Both the position numbers and the translations under genes were made by a program. A stretch of 64,000 nt of DNA from Deltaproteobacteria bacterium. Lineage in GTDB: Bacteria > Desulfobacterota > Binatia > UTPRO1. Below the pieces are notes generated by a model. The model ran no database searches, was not told where the DNA came from, and worked only from the letters and a program-made list of their open reading frames with translations. How positions within the stretch are numbered: the stretch's first letter is position 1; every line of letters begins with the position of its first letter. Of this stretch, positions 1 to 8,695 are shown piece by piece. The DNA lies in contig JACQEO010000047.1 in the NCBI GenBank assembly GCA_016200545.1, positions 56,001-120,000 on the forward strand, written 5' to 3'.

Positions 1-206
1 ACGGCGGCGTCGAGAGCGGTGCGGCGGACGACGCGCAGCCGGTGGTCGACACCCATGCCGCGGTGAAGGTGGACGGCAACTCCGTCGACATCGACACCGA
101 GATGGCGCGGCTCTCGCAGAACGCGCTCAAGATCGTCGCGCTCTCGCAGATCATCGCCAAGAAGTACGCCGGGCTGCGCGCCGTGATCACGGACGGTCGG
201 TCGTAA
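1..206 (+). CDS. flgB: FlgB, proximal rod protein (C-terminal part only)
   Basis: The 5' end lies outside the window; reading starts in frame at base 3. About 67 residues remain. They contain the FlgB C-terminal signature VKVDGNSVDIDTEMARL followed by the helix ALSQIIAKKYAGLRAVI. FlgB builds the proximal rod of the basal body with FlgC, FlgF and FlgG and is exported by the flagellar type III system. The TAA stop shares its last base with the ATG of flgC, as expected for a translationally coupled rod operon. Confidence 0.93.
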   Translation, partial: GGVESGAADDAQPVVDTHAAVKVDGNSVDIDTEMARLSQNALKIVALSQIIAKKYAGLRAVITDGRS

Positions 207-643
207 TGGACACCACGACCGCCTTTGCGATCAGCGCCAGCGGCCTGCGCGCCCAACGCCTGCGCATGGACGTCATCGCGGCGAACCTCGCCAACGCCCA
301 GAGCACGCGCACGCCAGGCGGCGGTCCCTATCGCCGCCGCGACGTCGTCCTCGAGGCGTCGCCGCAGAGCGAGAGCTTCGACGACATGCTCGCCCCGGGG
401 GGCGCGCCGAGCGCCGCGGTCCGGGTGGCGCGCGTCGTCGAGGACCGACGCCCGCCGCAGCTCGTCTTCGATCCCGGGCATCCCGACGCTGACCCGAACG
501 GCTACGTCGCGATGCCGAACGTCAACGTCGTCACCGAGATGGTCGACATGATGGCGGCGACGCGCGCCTACGAGGCGAACGTCACGGCGCTGAACGCCAC
601 CAAGCGCGTGCTCGAGGCGGCGCTCGAGATCGGACGGGCGTAG
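206..643 (+). CDS. flgC: FlgC, proximal rod protein
   Basis: The product is 145 aa, normal for FlgC (about 135-150). The N-terminus (FAISASGLRAQRLRMDVIAANLANAQST) is the flagellar rod/hook N-terminal motif. The C-terminus (GYVAMPNVNVVTEMVDMMAATRAYEANVTALNATKRV) carries the rod C-terminal helix with the usual PNVNxVxEMVDMxxAxRAYEAN pattern. It stacks with FlgB and FliE at the base of the rod. The start overlaps the flgB stop, and fliE follows after three bases. Confidence 0.96.
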   Translation: MDTTTAFAISASGLRAQRLRMDVIAANLANAQSTRTPGGGPYRRRDVVLEASPQSESFDDMLAPGGAPSAAVRVARVVEDRRPPQLVFDPGHPDADPNGYVAMPNVNVVTEMVDMMAATRAYEANVTALNATKRVLEAALEIGRA

Positions 644-646
644 GTC

Positions 647-952
647 ATGGACGTCAAGGACATCGTACAGCTTCCGCAGCTCGCCTTCCTGCGCGCGCGC
701 GAGGTGCCCGCAGCCGCGGGCGGCGGCGAGGCGCATCCGTTCGCCGACGTCCTGAAGAGCTCGCTCGACGAGGTGAACACGCTGCAGCAGAAGGCCGATG
801 CGGCAATCACCGCGCTTGCGACCGGTGACAAGATGAGCCTCCACGACACCATGATCGCCATGGAGCAGGCCGACGTCTCGTTTCGCCTGATGATGCAGGT
901 GCGGAACAAGATCGTCGACGCCTACCAAGAGATCATGCGGATCCAGGTCTGA
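647..952 (+). CDS. fliE: FliE, MS-ring/rod adaptor
   Basis: The product is 101 aa, typical for FliE. It has the family's pattern: a variable N-terminus, then FADVLKSSLDEVNTLQQKADAAITALATGD, and a C-terminal half (LHDTMIAMEQADVSFRLMMQVRNKIVDAYQEIMRIQV) that matches the conserved helix ending in YQEIMRMQV. FliE links the MS ring (FliF) to the rod. It sits three bases after flgC and 10 bases before fliF, so all are probably one transcript. Confidence 0.96.
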   Translation: MDVKDIVQLPQLAFLRAREVPAAAGGGEAHPFADVLKSSLDEVNTLQQKADAAITALATGDKMSLHDTMIAMEQADVSFRLMMQVRNKIVDAYQEIMRIQV

Positions 953-962
953 CGGCTGATCC

Positions 963-2510
963 ATGAACCGGCTGCAAGCGCTCGCCCTGCAGATTCGCGA
1001 CTTCTTCCTGGCGCTGCCGCCGGCGCGCCGGCTGACGTTCCTCGCCCTCACGGTGGCGGTCGTCTGCGGCACCGGCCTGCTCGCCGTCTGGGTCGAGCGC
1101 CCGCAGTATCGCGTCCTCTTCTCGAACCTGAGCGGCACGGACGGTGGCGCCGTGGTGGAGTACCTGAAGAGCGAGAAGATCCCGTATCGCATGGGCGAGG
1201 GCGGTGCGACGATCGAGGTCGACGCGGCGCGTGTCTACGAGACCCGTATGGCCCTCGCCGGACGCGGCATCCCGCAAGGCGGCGGCGTCGGCTTCGAGAT
1301 CTTCGACAAGCAGACGCTCGGCATGACCGACTTCGTCCAACGCCTGAACTACCAGCGGGCGCTGCAGGGCGAGCTGGCGCGGACGATCGGCGAGCTCGCT
1401 GCGGTCGAGGCGGCGCGCGTCCACCTGGCGCTGCCGGAGCGGTCGCTGTTCGTCGCCGAGGAGCGTCGCCCCTCGGCCTCGGTGGTGGTGAAGCTCAGAC
1501 CGGGGCGGGTGCTCAACGAGGACCAGATCGCGGGCATCGTCCACCTGGTCGCCGCCAGCGTCGAGGGGCTGAAGCCGGCGGAGGTGACGGTCGTCGACAT
1601 CAACGGTCAGGTGCTGACGCACGAGCTCGAGGAGAATGCCGCGGGCCGGCCGGCAGGGCAGAGCCTGCTCGCCTTCCAGCGTGAGCTCGAGCAGGGCTAC
1701 ACCGAGCGCATCGAAAGCATGCTGAGCCGCGTTCTCGGATCCGGTCATGCGCTGGCGCGCGTCACCGCCACCCTCGACCTGGCGCAGGTGGAGAAGACCG
1801 AAGAGAGCTACGATCCCGACCGCATCGCGGTGCGGACGGAGAAGCGCTCGCGTGAGAAGAACGTGCAGAGCGCCGCCAGTGGAGCGGTGGGAGTGAACGC
1901 GACGCTGACCAACGAGCCCGCGCCGGCGCCCGCCGACGAGGGGCCACGCTCGGAGCGCGAGGACGCCGCCTTGAACTACGAGATCAGCAAGGTGACGAGC
2001 CGGCGCATCGAGCAATCGGGCGGCATCCGCAAACTCTCGGTCGCCGTCATGATCGACGGGACCTATCAGGGCGAGGGTGAGGCGCGAACCTTCACGCCGC
2101 GACCGTCCGAGGAGATCGACCGCTACAAGGAGCTCATCAAGCGCGCCGTCGGCTTCAACGAGGAGCGCGGCGACCAGATCGAGGTCGCGAGCACGCCGTT
2201 CCAGACGCCGCCCTTGCCCGAGGCTCCGGAGGCGCCGACCGTGCTCTCGCGCCTCGGCGCCTGGTCCGACGTGCTGTGGCGTGCTGGCGGCCTGCTCGCG
2301 ATCGTCGTGATCGCGCTCCTCGTCGTCCGTCCGTTCCTGTTGGCGATGGCGAGCCGGGCGCCGCTGGTGGTGCCGGGCACCACTCTGGCGGCGCAGCGCG
2401 CGCTCTCGCAGGGCGGCGGCTCGGAGTCGACGAGCTTTCTCGAGATCGCGCGCCGCAACCCCGAGCAGACCGCACAGGTGATCCGGCAATGGGTAGCGGG
2501 AGCCGAGTAG
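963..2510 (+). CDS. fliF: FliF, MS-ring protein
   Basis: The product is 515 aa, slightly short of the usual 550. A transmembrane helix lies near residues 25-45, followed by two ring-building motifs; YRVLFSNLSGTDGGAVVEYLKSEKIPY and LVAASVEGLKPAEVTVVDINGQVL are recognisable YscJ/FliF segments. A second membrane helix lies near 440-463. The cytoplasmic tail, which binds FliG, follows. It forms the inner-membrane platform of the basal body. The 3' end overlaps fliG by 22 bases in another frame. Confidence 0.96.
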   Translation: MNRLQALALQIRDFFLALPPARRLTFLALTVAVVCGTGLLAVWVERPQYRVLFSNLSGTDGGAVVEYLKSEKIPYRMGEGGATIEVDAARVYETRMALAGRGIPQGGGVGFEIFDKQTLGMTDFVQRLNYQRALQGELARTIGELAAVEAARVHLALPERSLFVAEERRPSASVVVKLRPGRVLNEDQIAGIVHLVAASVEGLKPAEVTVVDINGQVLTHELEENAAGRPAGQSLLAFQRELEQGYTERIESMLSRVLGSGHALARVTATLDLAQVEKTEESYDPDRIAVRTEKRSREKNVQSAASGAVGVNATLTNEPAPAPADEGPRSEREDAALNYEISKVTSRRIEQSGGIRKLSVAVMIDGTYQGEGEARTFTPRPSEEIDRYKELIKRAVGFNEERGDQIEVASTPFQTPPLPEAPEAPTVLSRLGAWSDVLWRAGGLLAIVVIALLVVRPFLLAMASRAPLVVPGTTLAAQRALSQGGGSESTSFLEIARRNPEQTAQVIRQWVAGAE

Positions 2511-3526
2511 GGCAGGCGGCGCTTGCCGGCGTCGACAAGGCGGCGGTGCTGTTGCTGTCGCTCGGCCCGGAGGCGGCGACGTCGGTCATGCGTCACCTCG
2601 GCGAGTCCGAGGTGCGACAGGTCTCGCAAGCGCTCGCGCGTGTGCGCAGCGTCGAGCCCGAGCAGCTCGAGCGCGTGCACGAGGAGTTCGGCCAGCGTTT
2701 GCGTGCAAGTGGACTCGTGGTCGACGGCCGCGAGTTCGCGCGCGCGGTGGTGACCAGGGCGCTCGGCGACGGCGGCACGCCGGCACGCAGCGCCATCCTC
2801 GCCGAGATCGAGACCCAGGCGGGCGGCGGCGCCGGCCTCGGCGACGCGCTCGCCGGCGTCCCCGCGGCGGGGCTCGCGCGTCTGCTTGCCGGCGAGCATC
2901 CGCAGATCGCCGCGCTCGTGCTCGCGAACCTCGCGGCGGCCCAGGCCGGTGAGGTGCTGGCGAGCCTGCCCGAGACGCTGCAGAGCGACCTGGTCGAGCG
3001 CCTCGCCCGGCTCGAGAGCGTGCCCGCGGGCCTCGTCGCCGAGGTCGGCAGCGCGCTGCGCGAGCAGGCGCACGCGCTGCTACGCCCGGCCGGCACCGCC
3101 TGCGGCGGTCCGCGGGTGGTGGCGGAGCTGATGAACTGCGCCGACAAGACGATCGAGGCACGTGTCTTCGAGGAGATCGAAGCCCGCGACCCCGAGCTCG
3201 CCAGCACGATCCGCAACCTCATGTTCACGTTCGAGGACTGCATCAAGCTCGACAACCGCGGTCTGCAGATGCTGCTCAAGGAGGTGGCGCGCGAGGACCT
3301 GCTGCTCGCCCTCAAGACGGTGAGCCCAGACCTTTCGGCGAAGATCTTCGCCAACGTGTCGAGCCGTGCCGCCGAGATCCTGCGCGAAGACATGGCGTCG
3401 TCGGGGCCGGTGAAGCTGAAGGACGTCGAGGCGGCGCAGCTGAAGATCATCGCCGTCCTGCGTGAGCTCGAGGCCGAGGGCAAGATCGTGGTCGCCGGCA
3501 GTGGGAAGGACGATGTCCTCGTATGA
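2489..3526 (+). CDS. fliG: FliG, motor switch protein
   Basis: The product is 345 aa from ATG 2489 (MGSGSRVGQAALAGVDKAAV), which matches FliG length. A longer in-frame extension to 2276 runs inside fliF and is rejected. It has the N-terminal domain DKAAVLLLSLGPEAATSVMRHL, a middle domain (EHPQIAALVLANL, the EHPQ motif) and the C-terminal torque domain with charged residues (FTFEDCIKLDNRGLQMLLKEV). It couples MotAB torque to the C-ring. It overlaps fliF at the start and fliH by 14 bases at the end. Confidence 0.95.
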   Translation: MGSGSRVGQAALAGVDKAAVLLLSLGPEAATSVMRHLGESEVRQVSQALARVRSVEPEQLERVHEEFGQRLRASGLVVDGREFARAVVTRALGDGGTPARSAILAEIETQAGGGAGLGDALAGVPAAGLARLLAGEHPQIAALVLANLAAAQAGEVLASLPETLQSDLVERLARLESVPAGLVAEVGSALREQAHALLRPAGTACGGPRVVAELMNCADKTIEARVFEEIEARDPELASTIRNLMFTFEDCIKLDNRGLQMLLKEVAREDLLLALKTVSPDLSAKIFANVSSRAAEILREDMASSGPVKLKDVEAAQLKIIAVLRELEAEGKIVVAGSGKDDVLV

Positions 3527-4193
3527 GTCGTCGCGCCGCCCGCTGGGCGGCGTCGACTTCGCGCCGCTCGCCGGCCCGCGCGTGAGCGGGACCGTACGCG
3601 CGGCAAGCGTCTTTCCGGATTTCGACGCCCGTCGTGCGGCGGAGTCGCCGCCCGCGACCGGCGCGTCGAGCGCCGCCGCCGCGGCCCAGGGCGTGCTCGA
3701 GCAGGCGCGCCAGGAGGGCCACGCGGTCGGATTCGCCGCTGGAAAGGTGGCCGCGGAGGCGGAGCTGGCGAACGCGGCGACGGCCTTCGCCGGCGCCGTC
3801 GAGGAGGTGGCGCGCTTTCGCGCCGCACTCCTCGATCGCTACGAGCGGGAGCTCCTCGAGCTCGCACTCGGCGTGGCGCGCAAGGTCGTACAGCGCGAGC
3901 TCGCCGACCACCCCGAGCACTGGCTCGGCATGATCCGCGAGGCGGTCCTCGCTACGCTCGATCGCGAGACCATCCGCATCCGTGTCGGCACCGTCCTGCA
4001 TCGCTACCTCCTCGACCACCTGCCGCGGCTGCGCAGCTTGCTCGAGGACGTGAAGGAGCTCGATCTCGTCGAAGACGTCGCGCTCGACGAGACCGGCTGC
4101 GTCATCGAGAGCCGCTACGGCGACCTCGATCTCGGCGTCGACGACCAAATGAGCGCGATCCGCGCCGCACTCACCGGCGCCCACGGCGCATGA
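3513..4193 (+). CDS. fliH: FliH, regulator of the flagellar export ATPase
   Basis: The product is 226 aa from ATG 3513 (MSSYESSRRPLGGVDFAP), chosen because the upstream in-frame extension lies inside fliG. The middle is an Ala/Glu-rich coiled coil. The C-terminal half (ELLELALGVARKVVQRELADHPE, then LVEDVALDETGCVIESRYGDLDLGVDDQM) matches the FliH/YscL domain that binds FliI. FliH anchors and restrains the ATPase at the C-ring. It overlaps fliG by 14 bases and fliI by 4 bases. Confidence 0.92.
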   Translation: MSSYESSRRPLGGVDFAPLAGPRVSGTVRAASVFPDFDARRAAESPPATGASSAAAAAQGVLEQARQEGHAVGFAAGKVAAEAELANAATAFAGAVEEVARFRAALLDRYERELLELALGVARKVVQRELADHPEHWLGMIREAVLATLDRETIRIRVGTVLHRYLLDHLPRLRSLLEDVKELDLVEDVALDETGCVIESRYGDLDLGVDDQMSAIRAALTGAHGA

Positions 4194-5506
4194 CGGAGCT
4201 CGACTTTCGTACCGCCGCCCGCCAACTGCGGCGCGTGAACCCCGTCCGCCTGAGCGGCCGGGTGACGAACGTGCTCGGCCTCGTCATCGAGGGCAACGGC
4301 CCGGGGCTGCCGATCGGCGGCGTGTGCTCGATCGAGCGCCGTGACGGCGCCGCCGTGGCGGCGGAGGTGGTGGGTTTCCGCGAGCGCCGCATTCTTCTGA
4401 TGCCGCTCGGCGACGTCAGCGGACTCGAGCCCGGGAACCGCATCGTCGTCGTCCGCGAGCGCCCGGTGTTCGGCGCCGGCCCGGGGCTTCTCGGCCGCAT
4501 CCTCGACGGCCTCGGCGCGCCCCTCGACGGTGGGCGGCCGATCGAAGGCGAGCGTGACATTTCACTCTACGGCGCGCCGCTGAACCCGCTGACGCGCGCC
4601 CCCATTCGTACGCCACTCGACCTCGGCATCCGCGCCATGAACGCGCTGCTCACTTGTGGCACCGGGCAGCGCCTCGGCATCTTCTCCGGCTCGGGCGTCG
4701 GCAAGAGCTCGCTCTTGGGGATGATCGCGCGCGCCACGCGCGCCGAGGTGAACGTGATCGCGCTCATCGGCGAGCGCGGCCGTGAGGTGCGCGAGTTCAT
4801 CGAGCGCGACCTCGGCCCCGAAGGCCTGGCGCGGTCGGTGGTCGTGGTGGCGACGTCGGACCAGCCGCCCCTGGTACGCATCCGCGGCGCCTTTCTCGCG
4901 ACCGCGATCGCCGAGTACTTCCGCGACTCCGGCCGGCACGTGATGTTGATGATGGACTCGCTGACGCGTCTCGCGATGGCGCAGCGTGAGGTCGGTCTCT
5001 CGGTCGGCGAGCCGCCCTCGGCGCGTGGCTACACGCCCTCGGTGTTCGCGATGCTGCCGCGGCTCGTGGAGCGCGCCGGCGCCACCGAGCACGGCAGTGT
5101 GACCGGTCTCTACACCGTCCTCGTCGAGGGCGACGACATGAACGAGCCGGTGGCGGATACGGCACGGAGCCTCCTCGACGGCCACGTCGTCCTCTCGCGG
5201 GCGCTCGCGCATCAGGGGCACTATCCCGCGATCGACGTCCTGCGCAGCATCTCGCGGCTCATGGGCGACCTGGCGACCCCGGCGCAGACGGCGCTCGCGC
5301 ACCGCGTCCGCGGCTGGCTCGCGACCCACCGTGACGCCGAGGATCTGATCAGCATCGGGGCGTATCGCGCCGGCACGAGCGCGCGCATCGACGAGGCGAT
5401 CGCGAAAATCGACGCCATCAACGCGTTCTTGCGCCAGCCGCTCGGTGAGCGTGTCTCACTCGCCGACAGCGTCGCGGCGCTCACCGCGGTCGCCGGAGGC
5501 GCCTGA
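4190..5506 (+). CDS. fliI: FliI, flagellum-specific ATPase
   Basis: The product is 438 aa, standard for FliI. The Walker A loop GSGVGKS is at residues 167-173, followed by the family block IALIGERGREVREFIERDLG and the Walker B region HVMLMMDSLTRLAMAQREV. The family motif GEPPSARGYTPSVFAMLPRLVERAG is complete. It hydrolyses ATP to energise loading of export substrates, working with FliH and FliJ. It starts in a 4-base overlap with fliH and ends in a 1-base overlap with fliJ. Confidence 0.97.
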   Translation: MTELDFRTAARQLRRVNPVRLSGRVTNVLGLVIEGNGPGLPIGGVCSIERRDGAAVAAEVVGFRERRILLMPLGDVSGLEPGNRIVVVRERPVFGAGPGLLGRILDGLGAPLDGGRPIEGERDISLYGAPLNPLTRAPIRTPLDLGIRAMNALLTCGTGQRLGIFSGSGVGKSSLLGMIARATRAEVNVIALIGERGREVREFIERDLGPEGLARSVVVVATSDQPPLVRIRGAFLATAIAEYFRDSGRHVMLMMDSLTRLAMAQREVGLSVGEPPSARGYTPSVFAMLPRLVERAGATEHGSVTGLYTVLVEGDDMNEPVADTARSLLDGHVVLSRALAHQGHYPAIDVLRSISRLMGDLATPAQTALAHRVRGWLATHRDAEDLISIGAYRAGTSARIDEAIAKIDAINAFLRQPLGERVSLADSVAALTAVAGGA

Positions 5507-5964
5507 TGGCGACGTCCCCGCGCCTCGCGCGCATGCTGCGGCTGCGCACCCAGCTCCGCACGCTTCGTCAGCACGAGGTCGACACCCTCGCCGCGACGGC
5601 GGCGGCGCTCGCCGTACGCCGGCGCGCGCTCGACGAGGAGCGCGAGCGGTGCGCCGCCGAGGAAGCGCACGCGGCGGCCAGCGGCCTGCTCGCGCCGGAG
5701 ACCTTCCATCTCGGTCGCCGCTACGATGCCGCGCTCGCTACGGAAGAGCGGCGCTGCGGCGCCGAGGCAAAAAAGGTCGGGGAGGCACTCGCGGCCAAAC
5801 GCGCCGAGCTGCAGGAGGAGCGGCGGGAGGAACGGAAATTCGAGCGGCTGGCGGAGACGCAGCGCCGACGTGCGGCCGAGGTCGAGTCGCACGCGACCGA
5901 GGTACTGCTGGACGAGCTCGCAATCGTAGGACACGGCCGCGTACGGCCGAGGAGCGATGCATGA
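5506..5964 (+). CDS. fliJ: FliJ, export chaperone/ATPase stalk
   Basis: The product is 152 aa, predicted to be almost wholly alpha-helical coiled coil, rich in Arg, Glu and Ala (for example LRTQLRTLRQHEVDTLAATAAALAVRRRALDEE). FliJ is a weakly conserved antiparallel coiled coil that inserts into the FliI hexamer and contacts FlhA. The call rests on size, coiled-coil nature and position between fliI and a MotE-like gene. The ATG shares a base with the fliI stop. Confidence 0.85.
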   Translation: MATSPRLARMLRLRTQLRTLRQHEVDTLAATAAALAVRRRALDEERERCAAEEAHAAASGLLAPETFHLGRRYDAALATEERRCGAEAKKVGEALAAKRAELQEERREERKFERLAETQRRRAAEVESHATEVLLDELAIVGHGRVRPRSDA

Positions 5965-6647
5965 CGAACGATGAATCGACGGCGCGCAGCCGGCGGCGCC
6001 ACTACGGACGCGTCTTGTACATCGGCCTCGCCGTGACGTTGGTCGGCAAGCTGGCGCTCGTCGCCGTACGGTACGCGGGCGGGATCCCGCCCGCCTCGGC
6101 GATCGCCGCCGAGACCCGCGGCACGCGCGGTGCCGGTACGGCGACGAAACCGGCCAGCGAGACGATCGGGCGCGGCTCCGCGAGCACCGCCGGCGCGCCG
6201 CGCCAGCTCGCGAGTGTCGACCGGCCGGCCGTGGAAGCCGGCGGCAAGCGGCCGGAGGCGCGCGCGCTCGTCGACGCGATCGCCCGCCGGCAAGCGGAGC
6301 TCGACGACCGTGAGCGCGGGCTCGCGGCGCGCGAAGAGCGCCTGCGGGTGTTCGAGCAGGACGTCGTCGCCAAGGTCGCGAGCCTCGAGGAGATCGAGAA
6401 GCGCCTCCAAGGACGCGCCAAGGCGGCGAGCGCCGCCGTCGACGCGGCCTCCGAGTCGCTCGCGAAGGTGTATGGGGCGATGAAGCCCGCCGACGCCGCA
6501 CCGATCCTCGAGCGCCTCGACGAGGCGACCGTGCTCAGCATCTTCGGACGCATGAAGGAGAAGCAGATCGGCGAGATCCTCCCGCTGATGACGAAGGACA
6601 AGGCGATCGCGCTGACGCACGCCCTCGCGACCAGCGCGCCGCGCTGA
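5961..6647 (+). CDS. MotE-like flagellar motor protein (MgtE N-domain-like)
   Basis: The product is 228 aa from ATG 5961, which overlaps the fliJ stop by 4 bases. An upstream in-frame extension runs inside fliI/fliJ and is rejected. It has one transmembrane helix (VLYIGLAVTLVGKLALVAV, about 17-35), a low-complexity linker, a coiled coil (about 95-150) and a C-terminal MgtE-N-like helical repeat (MKPADAAPILERLDEATVLSIFGRMKEKQIGEILPLM). This layout matches the MotE family encoded after fliJ in many bacteria. MotE aids MotC/stator function or periplasmic assembly. A terminator-like hairpin follows. Confidence 0.85.
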   Translation: MTNDESTARSRRRHYGRVLYIGLAVTLVGKLALVAVRYAGGIPPASAIAAETRGTRGAGTATKPASETIGRGSASTAGAPRQLASVDRPAVEAGGKRPEARALVDAIARRQAELDDRERGLAAREERLRVFEQDVVAKVASLEEIEKRLQGRAKAASAAVDAASESLAKVYGAMKPADAAPILERLDEATVLSIFGRMKEKQIGEILPLMTKDKAIALTHALATSAPR

Positions 6648-6682
6648 GCGGTCCGACACGCGCCGGCGGCGCGCCCGCTTTT
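6648..6682 (+). terminator. Probable intrinsic terminator after the fliJ/motE genes
   Basis: A two-part stem (GCGG...CCGC enclosing CGCGCC-GGC-GGCGCG) ends directly in TTTT at 6679-6682, four bases or fewer from the motE stop. It would separate the flgB-motE transcript from the HAD/modC pair. The T-run is short, so termination may be partial. Confidence 0.5.
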
Positions 6683-6713
6683 CGTTCGCAGGCCGAGTAG
6701 GTAGAAGCCTGCG

Positions 6714-7427
6714 ATGCCGAACGCAGCGTTCGACGGCTCGGAGCGCTCGCGCGTGCGCGCCGTCATCTTCGACATGGACGGCGTCCTGATCGACTCCGAG
6801 CCGCTGTGGCAGGAGGCCGAGATCGAGGTCTTCGCCTCCGTCGGCGTCGCACTCGATCGGCGACTCTGCCTGCAGACGACCGGCCTCCGCTCCGACGATC
6901 TCGTCGCGTACTGGTACGCGCGCCGCCCGTGGACCACGCCGGCGCCCGCCGACGTCGAGGGCGAGCTGCTGCGGGTGGTGAGCGACCTCATCCGCCGGCG
7001 CGCGGAGCGCAAGGCGGGACTCACCGACGTGCTGCGCCTACTGACGACGCGCGACGTCCGCGTAGCCCTGGCGTCGTCGTCGCCGTACGCGATCATCACT
7101 GCGGTCCTCGAGCGTCTCGCGCTCACCGAGACCTTCGCGTGCGTCCACTCCGCCGAGGAGGAACCGTACGGAAAGCCGCATCCCGGGGTCTATCTGACGA
7201 CGGCACAGAAGCTCGGCGTCGCTCCCGAGGCGTGCTGTGCCGTCGAAGACTCGCTGAACGGCGTCCTGGCGGCGAAGGCCGCGAAGATGGCGTGCGTCGC
7301 CGTTCCCGGTTCCGGGATGGCCGCCGATCCGCGCTTCGTCATCGCCGATCGCGTCGTCCGCTCGCTCACGGAGCTCGACGGCGCTGCCTGGAACTCCCTC
7401 GGTACCGCGGAGGCGACCGCGCCGTGA
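6714..7427 (+). CDS. HAD-family sugar-phosphate phosphatase (beta-phosphoglucomutase/HxpB-like)
   Basis: The product is 237 aa with the HAD motif I VIFDMDGVLIDSE (nucleophile Asp20, acid Asp22), motif II VALASSS, and motif III/IV around KPHPGVYLTTAQKLGV and CCAVEDSLNGVLAAKAA. This layout matches hexitol phosphatase/2-deoxyglucose-6-phosphatase and beta-phosphoglucomutase relatives. The substrate cannot be assigned. It lies between the terminator after motE and modC, and is the first of two non-flagellar genes inside the flagellar cluster. Confidence 0.88.
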   Translation: MPNAAFDGSERSRVRAVIFDMDGVLIDSEPLWQEAEIEVFASVGVALDRRLCLQTTGLRSDDLVAYWYARRPWTTPAPADVEGELLRVVSDLIRRRAERKAGLTDVLRLLTTRDVRVALASSSPYAIITAVLERLALTETFACVHSAEEEPYGKPHPGVYLTTAQKLGVAPEACCAVEDSLNGVLAAKAAKMACVAVPGSGMAADPRFVIADRVVRSLTELDGAAWNSLGTAEATAP

Positions 7428-7488
7428 GCGTGCGGTGCCCGTGTGGGTCGCGCGCGGCGGACGTTTTCTTCTCGGCCGAGCGCGCGCG

Positions 7489-8562
7489 ATGATCGAGCTC
7501 GACCTCGAGGTGCCGCTCGCCGGCTTCGCGTTGCGCGTCGCGGCGTCCCTCGCGGGCACGTGCACCGCGCTCATGGGGCCGTCGGGTGCGGGCAAGACGT
7601 CACTCCTCGAGACGATCGCAGGCCTACGGCCGCGCGCGCGCGGGCGGATCGTCGTCGATGACGAGGTCCTCCTCGACAGCCGGCGCGGCGTGCAGCTGTC
7701 CCCCGAGCGGCGCAGGATCGGCTACGTGCCACAGGACGCGGCGCTCTTTCCGCATCTCACCGTCGCTGCCAACATCGTCTTCGGCGCCCGCGCCGGGAGC
7801 GCGGCCCCGGCGCGCGCAGTCGCGGCGCTCGAGCTCGGCGCGCTCGCCGGGCGCCATCCGGCATCGCTCTCCGGCGGCGAGCGCCAGCGTGTCGCCCTGG
7901 CGCGCGCGCTCGCGATCGAGCCGCGAATCCTCCTCCTCGACGAGCCGCTCGCCGCGCTCGACGTCGAGCTTCGCGAGCGCGTACTGCCCTACCTCCTGCG
8001 CATCCGCGACCAGGGCGTCCGCTGTCTCTATGTCACGCACAACCTCGGTGAAGCGCTCGCGCTCGCGGACGAGGCATTGGTGCTCGACGCCGGCCGGGCG
8101 GTCGCGTGCGGCGCGCCCGCCGCTTTGCTGGCGATGCCGCGTCTGGCGCACGCGGCGAGCGGCGGCCTCGAGAACGTCCGCCGCGGGCGCATCGAGGCGC
8201 ACGACAGCGCGGGCGGCGTGACGTGGGTCGCCGTCGGCACACCCCGGGAGCCGGGGGCCAGGCTGGCGTTGCCGCTCGTCGTCGAGCGCGCCGTGGGCGC
8301 CGAGGTAATCTGCGTCGTGCGCGCCGAGGACATTCTGATCTCGGCGGCGCCGGTGCACGGTGTCTCGGCGCGCAACGTCTTCGCCGGACGCGTCCTCGAG
8401 GTGGTACGCAATGGCTCCGACGTCATTCTGCGTTGCGACACCGGAGAGAGCGCGCGCCCGTGGCTCGTCCGCCTGACGCCGGCGGCCCTCGAGTCGCTCG
8501 CGCTCGCCGCCGGGTGCGCGGTCTGGCTGGCGATTAAGAGCCACTCGATCCGTCTCCTCTAG
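7489..8562 (+). CDS. modC: ModC-like molybdate ABC transporter ATPase (orphan)
   Basis: The product is 357 aa from ATG 7489. An 18-residue longer start at 7435 is possible but lacks a clear ribosome site. It has Walker A GPSGAGKT at 30-37, signature LSGGERQRVALARAL, Walker B ILLLDEPLAALD, and a C-terminal TOBE (MOP-like) domain (VFAGRVLEVVRNGSDVILRC). This domain set is typical of ModC-type importers for molybdate or a related oxyanion. No modA or modB is adjacent, so it must serve a transporter encoded elsewhere or be a relic. fliK follows behind its own promoter. Confidence 0.82.
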   Translation: MIELDLEVPLAGFALRVAASLAGTCTALMGPSGAGKTSLLETIAGLRPRARGRIVVDDEVLLDSRRGVQLSPERRRIGYVPQDAALFPHLTVAANIVFGARAGSAAPARAVAALELGALAGRHPASLSGGERQRVALARALAIEPRILLLDEPLAALDVELRERVLPYLLRIRDQGVRCLYVTHNLGEALALADEALVLDAGRAVACGAPAALLAMPRLAHAASGGLENVRRGRIEAHDSAGGVTWVAVGTPREPGARLALPLVVERAVGAEVICVVRAEDILISAAPVHGVSARNVFAGRVLEVVRNGSDVILRCDTGESARPWLVRLTPAALESLALAAGCAVWLAIKSHSIRLL

Positions 8563-8662
8563 GGCGGCGTCGCTAGGCAGAAGCTTCCGCGCGCGGGCGT
8601 TTCCTGCCGATCCGCCGTGGCGGCGCGCCCCACGAACGTCAGTGCCGGTGGCGAGGCCGTCG

Positions 8663-8678
8663 TGGCACCGTGCTTGCT
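8663..8678 (+). promoter_or_regulatory. Sigma-54 promoter for fliK-flgD-flgE
   Basis: TGGCACCGTGCTTGCT has the invariant GG and GC exactly 10 bases apart and matches TGGCAC-N5-TTGCW. The predicted transcription start is near 8689. That excludes an in-frame GTG at 8642 as the fliK start and puts ATG 8696 almost at the RNA 5' end. It is one of five near-identical sites in the window. Confidence 0.82.
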
Positions 8679-8695
8679 GCTTCGCGGGCGCAGAC

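Noticed and set aside
8642..8695. GTG 8642 as the fliK start
   Set aside because: It is upstream of the predicted transcription start of the fliK sigma-54 promoter.
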